A program made the position numbers and the translations under genes. Below are positions 28,631 through 38,428 of a stretch of 64,000 nucleotides of DNA, in pieces. Position 1 is the stretch's first letter, and the number at the start of each line of letters is the position of its first letter. The notes under the pieces were generated by a model. That model ran no database searches. It saw only the letters and a program-made list of their open reading frames with translations, and was not told the DNA's origin. The DNA is from Devosia sp. (GTDB lineage Bacteria; Pseudomonadota; Alphaproteobacteria; Rhizobiales; Devosiaceae), in assembly GCA_016713105.1 (NCBI GenBank), contig JADJPS010000023.1:52011-116010 (forward strand), in the 5' to 3' direction.

Positions 28631-29971
28631 GCCACCGGAACGTCGATGGTGACGGTGGTACCGACGTCGCGCGTGCTAGCAATGCTGAAGGTACCGCCGA
28701 ACCGCTCGATAATGCCGCGTGTTAGCACGAGGCCCAATCCGAGCCCGCCGGGCTTGGTGGTGAAATAGCGCGAAGAAACATGCTGCAGCACGTCTGGCGC
28801 GATGCCTCTCCCGGTGTCGCCAAAGCTGAGGCGGATCATGCCGCGGGCCGGCGAGCGGCTGATAGCAATGGCGAGCTGCCCCCCTTCGCCCATCGCTTCG
28901 ATGGCGTTGGTGACGACGGTTGTCAGCGCCTGCTCAAGGAGTTTGAAGTCTGCCTTGATGCGAGACTTACCCTCGAAAGCGTCGCTGAGGGTAATGATCA
29001 TGCCGCTTCGACCGGCGGCATGCCGGTGTCTCTCGACGATCCCGGTCAGAACGCTGTGCGGATCGATGACCTGCAGGTCATAAGGCTCGGGGCGTGCATA
29101 GGCGAGCAGATCACGCACATAGGAATCCATCCGGTCGACGTCTCGCATGATGTCGTCGGCGATGTCCTGGTTTTCCAACGGCAGCTGACCGCGCCAGCTC
29201 AGCGGACGAACGGATTGCGGCCATTGGGTTGCGGAGGCTGTGTGCAACGGCGCTTGACATCTGCCCCACGGCAGCAAAGGCCGCAACACTGGCGAGTTCG
29301 CGCTGCTGGCGCTCGATGATCTGCGCGCCGCGCTGCACGATCCAGTAGAGCACGGCAAACAGGAGCAGGGCCGCGGCAACCGCGCCCGACCAGATCGCCG
29401 TACTGCCGGCCATGAGTCGGTCGTCGAGCCGCAGCGGCAGCCGGTAGAATTCCATGACCGCGACGACAGGCCTGCCCTCTGACCTTCCATGCAGCGGCAT
29501 GTAGGCCTCGATATAGTGATCTACATTGCCAAGGGCGACATGCTCGGCCTTGTTGGCGTCGGTAAGGTAGCTCATGTCAGCTACGATCTCGCCACCCAAG
29601 GCGCGATCAAGCTCCTCGTTGTCGTTGAAGGTTTGACCGACGAGCTTGTCTTCCGTGGACCAGAGGATGCGCCGGGTGGTCGTATAGATATTGACCCGCA
29701 GGATGCCGGGAATGTTGAGTGCATGCTTGACGAAGTCGAGCAGTTCCTCGCTCTGGTGCGGTATGGCGGCGCCATCGTCGGCAAACATCTGTGCGCCGTT
29801 CACCGCAGTGATCGTCTCGAGAAACTCCTGAGAGACCTGGCTTTCGCGATCAATCAGGCTGTCCGTAAGGTAACTGTTGAGCCAGAACGCAGCAGCCGAG
29901 CAGATCAGGACGATGCTGCCCAAACTACCAATGGCAAACCAGAGCCGGATATTAAACGTAGCTTTCGGCAT
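28627..29971 (-). CDS. Membrane sensor histidine kinase, one frameshift
   Basis: About 447 residues from the ATG of MPKATFNIRLWFAIG, chosen because AGGG precedes it; an ATG at 30088 has no ribosome site. TM1 about residues 10-31, a periplasmic sensing region of some 160 residues, TM2 about 190-212 (AVAAALLLFAVLYWIVQ), a short coiled link, the H-box SSAVAHSLRNPMAAIRSS, then (after a shift near 29195) DRMDSYVRDLLAYARPEPYD, N-box VVTNAIEAMGEGG, and GDTGRGIAPDVL with LGLGLVLTRGIIERFGG. Cognate kinase of the overlapping sigma-54 regulator; perhaps senses the exported peptide. Confidence 0.8.
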
Positions 29972-30102
29972 GTGGCCCTGTCGCGAGCCGTCTCGCCGCG
30001 CGCTTAATGCGGCGTCGGAGGCAGATAGAAACTGATAGGAGGCCAACAAATGCTTGGCAAGCCGCGACCCGGCCGTTGAAAATGTCATGGTGAAATCGCC
30101 GA

Positions 30103-30129
30103 CCGGATGGGGGACCTGCCCCCATCCGG
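30103..30129 (-). terminator. Strong hairpin between peptide gene and kinase gene
   Basis: CCGGATGGGGG / CCCCCATCCGG, 11 perfect pairs with a five-base loop, 17 bases past the peptide stop. No T run follows, so it may be a partial terminator or a 3' stabiliser that makes peptide mRNA more abundant than kinase mRNA. Confidence 0.6.
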
Positions 30130-30145
30130 CGAGGTATTCTTTGCG

Positions 30146-30268
30146 TCAGATACCGACGCAGCGGCTCACGGGCGGCACATAGACTTCGGTCTCGACCGAG
30201 CTCGAGTCGGTCGAGCTGCCCTGCTTGCGCTTCTGGCCGCCGGCGCGGACGTTGGTTTTGATGTTCAT
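30146..30268 (-). CDS. 40-residue putative precursor peptide with double-Gly site
   Basis: Too short for ordinary gene calls. It starts MNIKTNVRAGG, then a basic patch QKRKQ, a Ser/Thr/Asp-rich linker with SSTDSSS, then VETEV and the tail YVPPVSRCVGI. GAGAG precedes the ATG at good spacing. The Gly10-Gly11 pair fits cleavage by a C39 peptidase, which the exporter at 33545 carries, and would leave a 29-residue product with a single Cys four from the end. It lies 34 bases after the unknown protein gene and before a strong hairpin. I recall short uncharacterised bacterial proteins with a similar KTNVKAGG start, but cannot check this here. Best read as a RiPP or signal-peptide precursor; product unknown. 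Confidence 0.65.
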   Translation of the reverse strand: MNIKTNVRAGGQKRKQGSSTDSSSVETEVYVPPVSRCVGI

Positions 30269-30301
30269 GAGTCTCTCGGGTTAAGCGCAACTGCGCGGTT
30301 T

Positions 30302-32119
30302 TCAGCGGATGTCCGCCGAACTGGGAATGTCGGACGACGTGGTTACGGCGATGCCGTTGGCGTCGATGGAAAGAAGGCACCCGATCGCCTCGGCCAGTTC
30401 CTCGGTGAGGAAGGGTAGACGCTGGGGGACGTTGCCAAGCAGGCGGCCGTGGACGGCTATGTCGGCGACGGTGAAGGCGCGGGCCGGCGATGCCCTACCG
30501 ATACTAGCATTGACCGCGTCCTGGCAGCGTTCGGAGACGGCAATGATCGCCTGCGTGTCGAGCGCGAAGTCTGCCAGCTCCGCGGCGAACGCCGATGTAT
30601 ACGGGGATACGCCAAGGGCCGGATGGAGTGGCACCAGGAGTTCTTCCGACAGCACCCTGTGTTTGTCGGCGTGCGATGCGGCGAGCCGCTCCTCAAGACC
30701 ATCGTAGGCAACGCGCAGGCCGAGGCCGCACTGGTCGAAGATCCCGGCATAGGCGCGCTCTCGGCTCGTCCGACGCTCCTCAGTACCGAGCAGCGTGACG
30801 CGCTGCATGTTGGAAACATGTGCCGTCAGGCGATCCGACAGGTCGGCGTAACTTGCCTCCCCCGCGGCATGCGCGGTTGCGGCGACGCCGGCAAGCCGTT
30901 CATAGGCGCGGCCATGACCGGCCAGAAACGGAACAGCGCGGCGTGAGCCTGCAGGGCGTGCAGGCCGTAGTCGAACGCGGCGTCGATATCGCGGAGCGCC
31001 GAGGCCACTTCCGCATCGAATGCGAAGTCGATCTTCCTCGCCGTCCAGCACGGCATCGAGGAACTCGCGCACCATGTGGCTCGGTCCGCGCACGCACCGG
31101 TCTCGAATGGAAAGAGTAGTTGCGCTCCGCATAGTCGAAGATCGCCTCAGCGGTGATCGGACTGTCAGGCGGCAGTACGGGTTCCCCGACCGGAATGAAC
31201 ATCATCTGATGGGTCGCCATGCGCAGCCCGTCGGTGACGCGGAAAAGCGAGGAAAGTGCCGGATGGAGGGGGGCAGCGTCGGCGCCTTTACGAACCAGTT
31301 GATAGGTCGGTACTGCGAGAACCAGCGCTGCCAGACGTTCGACATGCGCCAGCGTCCAGCGATCGGCTGCCGCGGGGAAGCGTTCGAGAAACCGTGCCCG
31401 GATCAGCTTGAGCGCCGCCATCATCTGCTGCCAGTGATTGCGCATGGCCTTGAGCGCGCTGGTATTCATTGGCCGGTCGGCCATGTAGCGGGTACCAGGG
31501 AACGGACAGGCCATCCACTCAGTCGGCGTATCGAGCCGCAGCGGACGGGGAAAGACATTGGCTTCGCCCACCTGCCGGCCATCGGTATCGAGGGCGATAT
31601 GTGCCACCCGGAACATCGGCACGATGAGTTCGAGATGTCCGGGATCGATAGCGCGACCGGCGAGCTCGTGGGTAATGTCGGCGCAGTCTTCCCAGCTGCG
31701 GGCCACCGTAGTGGGGCCGACGGCAGCGGCGAGGGTCGAGCGTGGCTTGCAGACCGCACAGCCGTCTCGGCCGTGCCGGACTCCAGGATGCCGGCCTTGA
31801 TCAGGCTTTCGAGCAAACCCTTGACCGCGACCCACTCGTAGCCGTCACCCCAGCGTGTGGCTGAGTCCGCCCGGAAGCGACTCTGGCGCGCCAGCGCCTC
31901 GCCGAAGGCAAAGAGGTGCGGTTCGTCGAAAGAGATTTCCTTGTCCTCATAGTAGAGGACCAGTTCGGGCAGTCCGTCGTCGTTCCTCGTCTGCTGTACC
32001 ACCATGCGGCGCGACATCGGCAGCACCAGCTCGTCGCTCGGCTGCAGTCCCTCGGCCACAGCCGAGTGCATCGGGCAATGGGCGCGGACGATTTCCGGAC
32101 TGTCGAAACTCTGATGCAT
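30302..32119 (-). CDS. Unrecognised peptide-cluster protein, several frameshifts
   Basis: About 605 residues when three frames are joined (switches near 31760, 31095 and 30910, and possibly more). I chose the ATG at 32119 (MHQSFDSPEIVRAHCPMH) because it lies about 30 bases past the predicted sigma-54 start site. Order: a winged-helix-like region (ELVLYYEDKEISFDEPHLF, then WVAVKGLLESLIKAGILE); a middle region (HLELIVPMFRVAHIALDTDG, MNTSALKAMRNHWQQMMAAL, LFRVTDGLRMATHQMMFIPV); and a helical C-terminus (ALRDIDAAFDYGLHALQAHA, VAYDGLEERLAASHADKHRV, AFAAELADFALDTQAIIAVS). No membrane segment and no HExxH, CxxxCxxC or ATP-grasp motif. Its place next to the peptide suggests a modifying or binding partner. 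Confidence 0.6.
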
Positions 32120-32161
32120 CACAGTGGTCCCAACCGGCTGGGCCGGCGTTGCCAACTCAAT

Positions 32162-32177
32162 TGCAACCGGCGTGCCA
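32162..32177 (-). promoter_or_regulatory. Sigma-54 (-24/-12) promoter
   Basis: On the minus strand TGGCACGCCGGTTGCA matches the consensus TGGCACG-N4-TTGCA at essentially every defined position, with the invariant GG and GC ten bases apart. It points at the unknown protein and peptide genes; transcription would start about 30 bases before the ATG at 32119. Confidence 0.8.
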
Positions 32178-32268
32178 GTTGGGCGGGAAGCGCCTCTTGG
32201 GATCGAATAGACCAGTTTATCCAATTGCTTACCGCATGGACCAGGAGGGATCGACGCATGTTGGATGA

Positions 32269-32316
32269 TGGGGCATCGGGGTGGGTGACCCGCCCAAGTG
32301 GGGCATTTGCCCCACT
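32269..32316. promoter_or_regulatory. Enhancer-like sites for the NtrC-type regulator
   Basis: AGTGGGGCATTTGCCCCACT (32297-32316) is an inverted repeat with 8-bp arms. A half site, TGGGGCAT, recurs at 32269, 30 bases away and so on the same helix face. Both lie 100-150 bases upstream of the sigma-54 promoter, the usual position for activator binding. Confidence 0.6.
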
Positions 32317-32396
32317 GTTGCACCCAGTCCTCCCCCGCCCGCAAAACCTCGTGCACGCGCCGCACTAGAGTCTGTGCGCGCACCGGAGCGAAGGTC

Positions 32397-33548
32397 ATGA
32401 CGGCGCACTTTTCTCACACGATGGTGGCCCTTTCCAACGACCGCCCGCGGCAGGTCCACCTCGTCTGGGCCGCTGCGGCAGTCGGCATTGCTGCCTGGTC
32501 GATCTGGTTCTTCACGGCGCCGCTGACGCTCTATGCCTCTTCGCAGTCTGCTCATGTCGAGGCGCTTGGCGCCGCCCACGCCATCGACGTGCCGATGGCA
32601 GGCGAGCTGCTGTCGCTCCGCGCTGCTCTCGGGTTGGCCGTGCAGCCAGGCGATGTCATCGCTGAGCTGGACGCGACGGAGGTGCGACTTCGGTTGGCGG
32701 AAGCGCAGGCTGCTCTGTCTGGGCTGGAATCCAAGTTTGAGCACCTGGGCCGCCAGATCGAGGCCCGGCAGTCGCAGCGGCAGAATGAACTGGCTTCCGC
32801 CGAAGCCGCGGCCGCTGTGGCCGAGACCCACAATGACGAAGCCATCGCCGCGCTCGAGTTTGCCCGCGGTCGCTCCGAGCGGCTCGGACAGCTGGCCAAG
32901 GCTGGTGGCACATCGGCTGCCGACGTACTCAAGGCCACCGCCGAAGTCGACGCGCTCACGGCAACGCAGAAAGGCTGGGTATCCGAAGTCCTGCGGATCC
33001 GCCTCGATGCAAATGCCCGTGACGCGCAGGCCGCCGCAGAGATCGAGGGACTGAGCAATGATCGCGCGGCGATTGCGGCCGATATCGATACCGCCAAGAC
33101 CACCATCGCGCTGACCGAGCGGGAAGTGGCGCGGCATATCATTCGCGCGCCCATTGCGGGGCGTATCGGCGACGTCGGCAGCCTGAGGCCAGGCGGTTTC
33201 GTGGCCATCGGCGAACGACTCGCCACCATCGTGCCCGATGGCGTGGTGATCATTGCGGCGACCTTTGCCCCGTCCGAGGCCCTCGGTCGCATCCGCTTGG
33301 GCCAGCCTGCCACGTTTCATCTCGATGGCGTCGGCCTGCATGACGTCCAGGCCGTTCCTGCCGCAGTGTCCGCGGTCGCAAGCGAGGTGCGCGACAACGC
33401 CATCCGCGTCGAGCTCACCATGGACCGAGGCATCCCCGGTGTCGCGGCACTACAGCACGGCCAACCCGGTGCGCTCGAGATCGCGGTGGAAGACACGACG
33501 CCTGCCGGCCTCATTATGCGCGTCACCGGTCTGGTTGTCGGGCGATGA
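32397..33548 (+). CDS. HlyD-family periplasmic adaptor (membrane fusion protein)
   Basis: 383 residues, intact. One N-terminal membrane anchor (VHLVWAAAAVGIAAWSIWFF, residues 20-40), a biotinyl-lipoyl half (HAIDVPMAGELLSLR, VQPGDVIAELD), a long coiled-coil hairpin (about 95-245), the second lipoyl half (RHIIRAPIAGRIGDVGSLRP) and a beta-barrel end. It couples the two ABC exporters downstream to the outer membrane. Divergent from the peptide operon; the stop overlaps the next start as ATGA. A weak -24/-12-like sequence, TTGCCCCACTGTTGCA at 32307-32322, could drive it. Confidence 0.85.
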   Translation: MTAHFSHTMVALSNDRPRQVHLVWAAAAVGIAAWSIWFFTAPLTLYASSQSAHVEALGAAHAIDVPMAGELLSLRAALGLAVQPGDVIAELDATEVRLRLAEAQAALSGLESKFEHLGRQIEARQSQRQNELASAEAAAAVAETHNDEAIAALEFARGRSERLGQLAKAGGTSAADVLKATAEVDALTATQKGWVSEVLRIRLDANARDAQAAAEIEGLSNDRAAIAADIDTAKTTIALTEREVARHIIRAPIAGRIGDVGSLRPGGFVAIGERLATIVPDGVVIIAATFAPSEALGRIRLGQPATFHLDGVGLHDVQAVPAAVSAVASEVRDNAIRVELTMDRGIPGVAALQHGQPGALEIAVEDTTPAGLIMRVTGLVVGR

Positions 33549-36219
33549 GCGCGTTTGCGTCCACCCGACGCTGGTTCGCGCCCGAAGTTGTGCAGACGTC
33601 GAGCATGGACTGCGGCCCGGCGACACTCAAATGCGTGCTTGAGGGGTTTCGCATTCCGGTAAGCTATGGCCGCCTGCGCGAGGCCTGCCAGACCGGCATC
33701 GACGGCACGTCGATCGACACGCTCGAAGAGGTCGCCAATCGCCTCGGCGTCAGCGCCACGCAGTCGCTCCTGCCGGTCGACCATTTGTTCCTCGAACGCC
33801 AGACGGTCTTCCCCGCAATCGTCGTCGTGCGGCTCGGCGATGGCGCCACTCATTTCGTAGTGGTCTGGAGCCGGCATGGCGAATGGCTGCAGGTTATGGA
33901 CCCCAGCCTTGGCCGTCGCTGGGTCAAGGCTGCGGCGCTCGCCAACGACCTCTTGCGCCATGAGGCCAGCGTGCCGGCCGCAGCCTGGCGTGACTGGGCC
34001 ACATCGGAGAGCTTTCTTGTACCTCTGGCCGAGCGCTTCGCTGGACTTGGCGGCAGCGATGCGGACTTCGCGCGGCTTGTAGCTATCGCCACTGCCGACC
34101 CGGGCTGGTATCCGCTCGCGGCACTCGACGCGACCATCCGCATGGCGGGCAACCTGCTCGATGCCGGCGGGCTGGTTACCGGGGACGAGGGGCTGCGTAT
34201 CGTCGACACTCTGTTTCAGCGCACTGTCGCCAGCCCCGACGACATCTACGCCATCCTGCCACCGGACTGCTGGCTAGTGGCGCCGGATCCCGAGAGCGCC
34301 GCCCTCGGGGAGCGCCGAGTGCTGGTCAAGGGCGCCGTCCTGGTCCGCGTAGCGGGTCGCGCCAAGCCGCCGGCCGAGGTACCAGACGACCTGCCGCTGC
34401 CGCCCGAACTTGCCGCTGCCCTCGCGGAGAAAGCGCCGCGTCCGTTTTCAGTTTTGCTGAAGCTGCTGCTTGCCGACGGCCTGCTATCGCCACTCGCCCT
34501 TCTAGGCGCCATCGGTCTCGCCAGTCTGTTGATGATCATCGAGGTGCTTGGCCTGCGGGCATTGGTGGATGTCGGCGGGCTGCTCTCGCCCGGCGCACAG
34601 CGGATGGGCGGGGCCGCGGCACTGCTGTTGCTCATGTCGGCGGCACTCGCCATCCGGCTCGGCGTTGTGCGCGAAGCCTTGCGGATGGGGCGGGCCGTGG
34701 AACTGCGCCTCCGTATGGCGCTGCTCGACAAACTGCCGCGCCTCAGCGATCGCTACTTCCAGAGCCGACCGATCTCCGACATGGCCGATCGCAGCCATTC
34801 TCTGCATCTCAGTCGCGCCGTGCCGGGCATGGGCGTGCACTTGTCCAGACCATTGCCGAACTCTGCCTGATGCTCGGCGGCATCGCGCTGATCGATACTC
34901 ACACCGCCCTGCTCAGTGTGATCGTCGTCGGCTTGCTGATGGGCCTTGCCTGGCTGCTGCAGCCGCTGGTCAGCGAGGCCGACCTGCGGGTGCGCAGTCA
35001 TTCCGGAGCACTGCATGGCTTTTCGCTGGATGCGTTGTTCGGCGCCGTTCCGGTCCGTGTCCATCGCGCCCAGCGAGCAGTCCGCCGGCGGCACGAAGGC
35101 CTGCTGGTCGACTGGGCCCGGGCGCTATTGCGGCTGAGCCGGACCACGCTGCTGATCGAGAGCCTGCAACAGGCGTTGGCCCTCGGCCTCCTCAGCCTGG
35201 TGTTGTTCGAGCATTTCGGGCGTGCAGCCGGCATTGCGGCGTCCGACCTGCTGCTGGTCTACTGGTTGCTCAAGCTTCCCGTGGCCGGGCAGGCGCTAAT
35301 GTTGCTTGCGCACCAGTACCCGGCGCAGCGCAATGTGCTGTTGCGCCTGCTTGAGCCACTCGCGGCGCCCGACTCCGGCGCAGACGCCTCGTTCCTAGCC
35401 CCATTGCGTCCCTCCGCGCCGACCCGCATCGAGATCACCGGTGGCAGCGTCAAGGCGGGCGGGCACGTCGTTCTCGAAGACATCGATCTCACAATCGAGG
35501 CGGGCGAGCATGTGGCCATTGTCGGCCCCTCAGGCGCCGGCAAGTCGTCGCTGCTCGGTCTGCTGCTCGGCTGGCATAGCCTTTGCCGATGGTGAGCTGC
35601 TGGTCGACGGCATGTCACTTGAGAATGAAGGGCTGGCCCAGCTACGCCGCCACACCGCCTGGGTCGATCCTGCGGTGCAACTCTGGAATACTTCGCTCGG
35701 CGACAATCTGGCTTTCAGTGCTGAAGCGCCCGAGAGCGCCCCGCTTGCAGCAGCAATGGCGGCCGCCGACCTCCGCACCGTCGTGCAGCGCCTGCCCGAT
35801 GGGCTTCGTACATCACTGGGCGAAGGCGGCAGCCTGCTCTCGGGCGGCGAGGTCAGCGCGTGCGGGCTTGCCCGCGCCATGGCCCAGGAACATGTCAGGC
35901 TGGTTCTGCTCGACGAGCCCTTCCGGGGTACAGATCGGGAGCAGCGTCAGCGACTCTCGGAAGTGCGCGACGCCATTGGGCCAGCGCGACACTGCTCTGC
36001 GCCACGCACGACATTATCGAGACGCTGAGCTTTGGCCGTGTGCTGGTGATCGAAAACGGCCGCATCGTCGAGGACGGCGATCCTGCACGACTGGCCGCAG
36101 CGCCGTCGCGCTATGCCGAACTGCTCGAAGCTGAGAAGACCGCCCGGCAAAGCCTCTGGCAAGGCCGGCATTGGCGCGCCCTCAGGGTGGAGGATGGCCG
36201 TGTCCGAGATGACAGCTGA
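33545..36219 (+). CDS. Peptidase-containing ABC exporter (C39 type), three frameshifts
   Basis: About 890 residues. An N-terminal C39 peptidase has the full set: Gln17 in VVQTSS, Cys23 in SMDCGPATLK, His103 in ATHFVVVW and Asp119 in QVMDPSLGRRW. A membrane domain follows (about 295-560), then an ATPase with Walker A VGPSGAGKSSLLG, signature LLSGGEVSACGLARAM, Walker B LVLLDEPFRG and the H-loop in LLCATHDIIE. Frame changes near 34845, 35575 and 35985. It should trim the double-Gly leader of the 30146 peptide during export. The layout (adaptor, C39 exporter, second exporter) resembles NHLM-type bacteriocin export. Confidence 0.8.
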
Positions 36220-38399
36220 CAGTGTCACCGTCGCCGACGCGTATCCGGCCACCGAGGTTCGGGCACGTCATCGCCCCGGTCCGGACGACGGGCTGGTGAG
36301 CCTCACATGGTCGCTGCAGCGGCTGGGTGATGGCCTCGCGGCGCTGGCATCGGCAACGGCGCTGCACGCTGATGCAAGGCTGCCGAGCGTTCCCGCCAGC
36401 GTGCTCACGGGTGCGAGCGACGCATTGGAGCATTGGCTCGACTGGGCGAGCGGCAAGCTTGCGCTCGAGGTCGAGGAAATCGAGGCCGGCGTCGCCGATG
36501 TGGGCGCGCTCCTCGCAGTTGCCTACCCTGCTATCGTCCAGGTTCGCGGCGTCCGGGGGCCGATGTTTGTGCTGGTCGTCGCACGTGGTGGCAACGACCT
36601 TATCGTGCTGGCGCCCGACCTGCGGCGCCGACGCGTGCCGATTGCCACGCGCGAGCAGAAGCTCACCGCGCCCCATGCCGCGCCGCTGCAGCGCGAGATC
36701 GACAAGCTGCTCGATGTCGCCGGGGTGGACGTCAGACGCCGCCCGTCCGTCAGCGCGGCGATGGCGCGTGCGCGGCTAGGGGCTACGCCGGTCAATGGTA
36801 TCTGGGTCCTTCGGCGCCCGCCCTCCGCGCCCTTTGTTGCTCAACTCAAGGCCCTGCGGCTGCCGCTGCGACTGGCCGGCGTGACTGCCCTCATGGTCGC
36901 CCTCTATGGCCTTGAGATCTTTGCCTGGGGCATCATCGGCGGCAGCATTCTGGCGGGCAGGCTCGATTTCGGTGCCTTGGCAGCCTGGTCGCTGCTGCTG
37001 GTGTCGATGGTGCCGTTACGCGCCGCCGCCGGCTGGCTCAATGCCCGGATGGCGGCGGACTTCGGCAGCCTGCTCAAGGGGCGCCTGTTGGCCGGGGCCC
37101 TGCGGCTCGATCCGGAAGTCACCCGCCGGCAAGGCGCTGGCCACCTCCTTGCCAGAGTTATGGAGTCGCAGGCTTTCCAGGCACTGGCGATTGCCGGCGG
37201 TCTCTCTGCAGCGGTCGCCGTTATCGAGCTCGGCTTTGCCTTCTGGCTGCTGGCGAGCGGCGCAGGCGGCGCGCTCCTCGTGGCGCTGCTGGCTCTTTGG
37301 ACGATACTGGCGGTTGCCCTCGGTCTCCGCTTTTTCCGCCGCCTCGACAGATGGACCGGCAAGCGGCTCGATCTCACCCCACGGCCCATCGAGCGCATGG
37401 TTGGCCATCGCACCATCCTTGCACAGGAGCGCGCTGCGCATCGCGACGAGATGGGGCGCGACATGAGTGGCTACCTAGCCACCTCGGTCGGTGTCGACAG
37501 CGCCGCCCTGCCGTTCGTTGCCGGCATTCCCGCTGGATGGCTGGCGCTTGCCATTGCAGGACTGTTACTCGTCGTCTTGCCCGGCGTGCCCGATCCGACC
37601 CTCCTCGCCATCGCGCTGGGCGGTATTCTGTTTGCCGGCCGCGCACTTGGAAGTGTTACCACCAGCCTAGCCGCACTCGGCCGCGCGGTGATCGCCTGGC
37701 GCGAGATTGCGCCGATGTTCAAGGCCGCCGCCGAAGTCGAACCAACGCCGCCGTTCCTGCCGCCCTCGGCCTTGCGAGAGGGAAGCGCCAGCGCCGTGCC
37801 GCTGATGGAGGCGTCTGGCGTCTCGTTCAGCTATGGCGTCCGACCGGTGCTCGACGCTGCCGACCTCGTCATCCATTCTGGCGAACGCCTGTTGCTGGAA
37901 GGGGCCTCAGGTGGCGGCAAGTCGACGCTGGCCTCGCTTCTGGTGGGCATTCGCACCCCAGACTCCGGCCAGGTGCTGTTGCGCGGGCACGATCGCCTTA
38001 CGCTGGGCGCCAGCTGGCACCAGTTCGCCACCGAAGCCCCGCAGTTTCACGAGAACTACATTCTTTCTGGCAGTCTGGGCTTTAATCTGCTGCTGGGCCG
38101 GCGTTGGCCGGCGACGGCGGACGACCTCGCAGACGCACGCCAGATCTGCGACGAACTTGGGCTCGGCCACGTGATCGACCGCATGCCCGGCGGGCTCAAT
38201 CAGATGGTGGGCGAAACCGGCTGGCAGCTCTCTCACGGCGAGCGCAGCCGGATCTTTCTGGCGCGCGCGCTGCTGCAGGATGCCGAACTGACCATCCTCG
38301 ACGAGAGCTTTGCCGCGCTCGACCCCGAAAGCCTGCGCCTATGCCTCGACTGCGCCTTCCGCCGCGCCCGCACCCCTGCTGGTCATCGCCCATCCCTAG
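36194..38399 (+). CDS. Second ABC exporter subunit without active peptidase
   Basis: About 735 residues; the ATG has GGTGGAGG before it and overlaps the end of the first exporter. The N-terminal 215 residues contain a C39-like strand pattern (AIVQVRGVRGPMFVLVVARG) but no Cys/His/Asp triad. Five to six membrane segments follow (about 220-520), then an ATPase: GASGGGKSTLASLL, a signature degenerated to LSHGERSRIFLARALL, and Walker B LTILDESFAALDPE. One C too many near 38373 shifts the frame; removing it gives TLLVIAHP and a stop at 38399. Likely a heterodimer partner of the 33545 exporter. IS1182 copy 2 starts 30 bases later. Confidence 0.8.
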
Positions 38400-38428
38400 T
38401 CGTCTATTCGAGCGCGCAGTCCGCTTTG

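Noticed and set aside
32307..32322. Second sigma-54 promoter toward the HlyD gene
   Set aside because: The -12 part (TTGCA) is good, but the -24 part has TG instead of the nearly invariant GG; kept only as a weak possibility in the HlyD entry.
32120..32398. N-terminal extension of the unknown protein to an ATG at 32398
   Set aside because: It would overlap the HlyD start codon (TCATGA), run through the sigma-54 promoter and enhancer palindrome, and add a Cys/Pro-rich stretch that looks non-coding.
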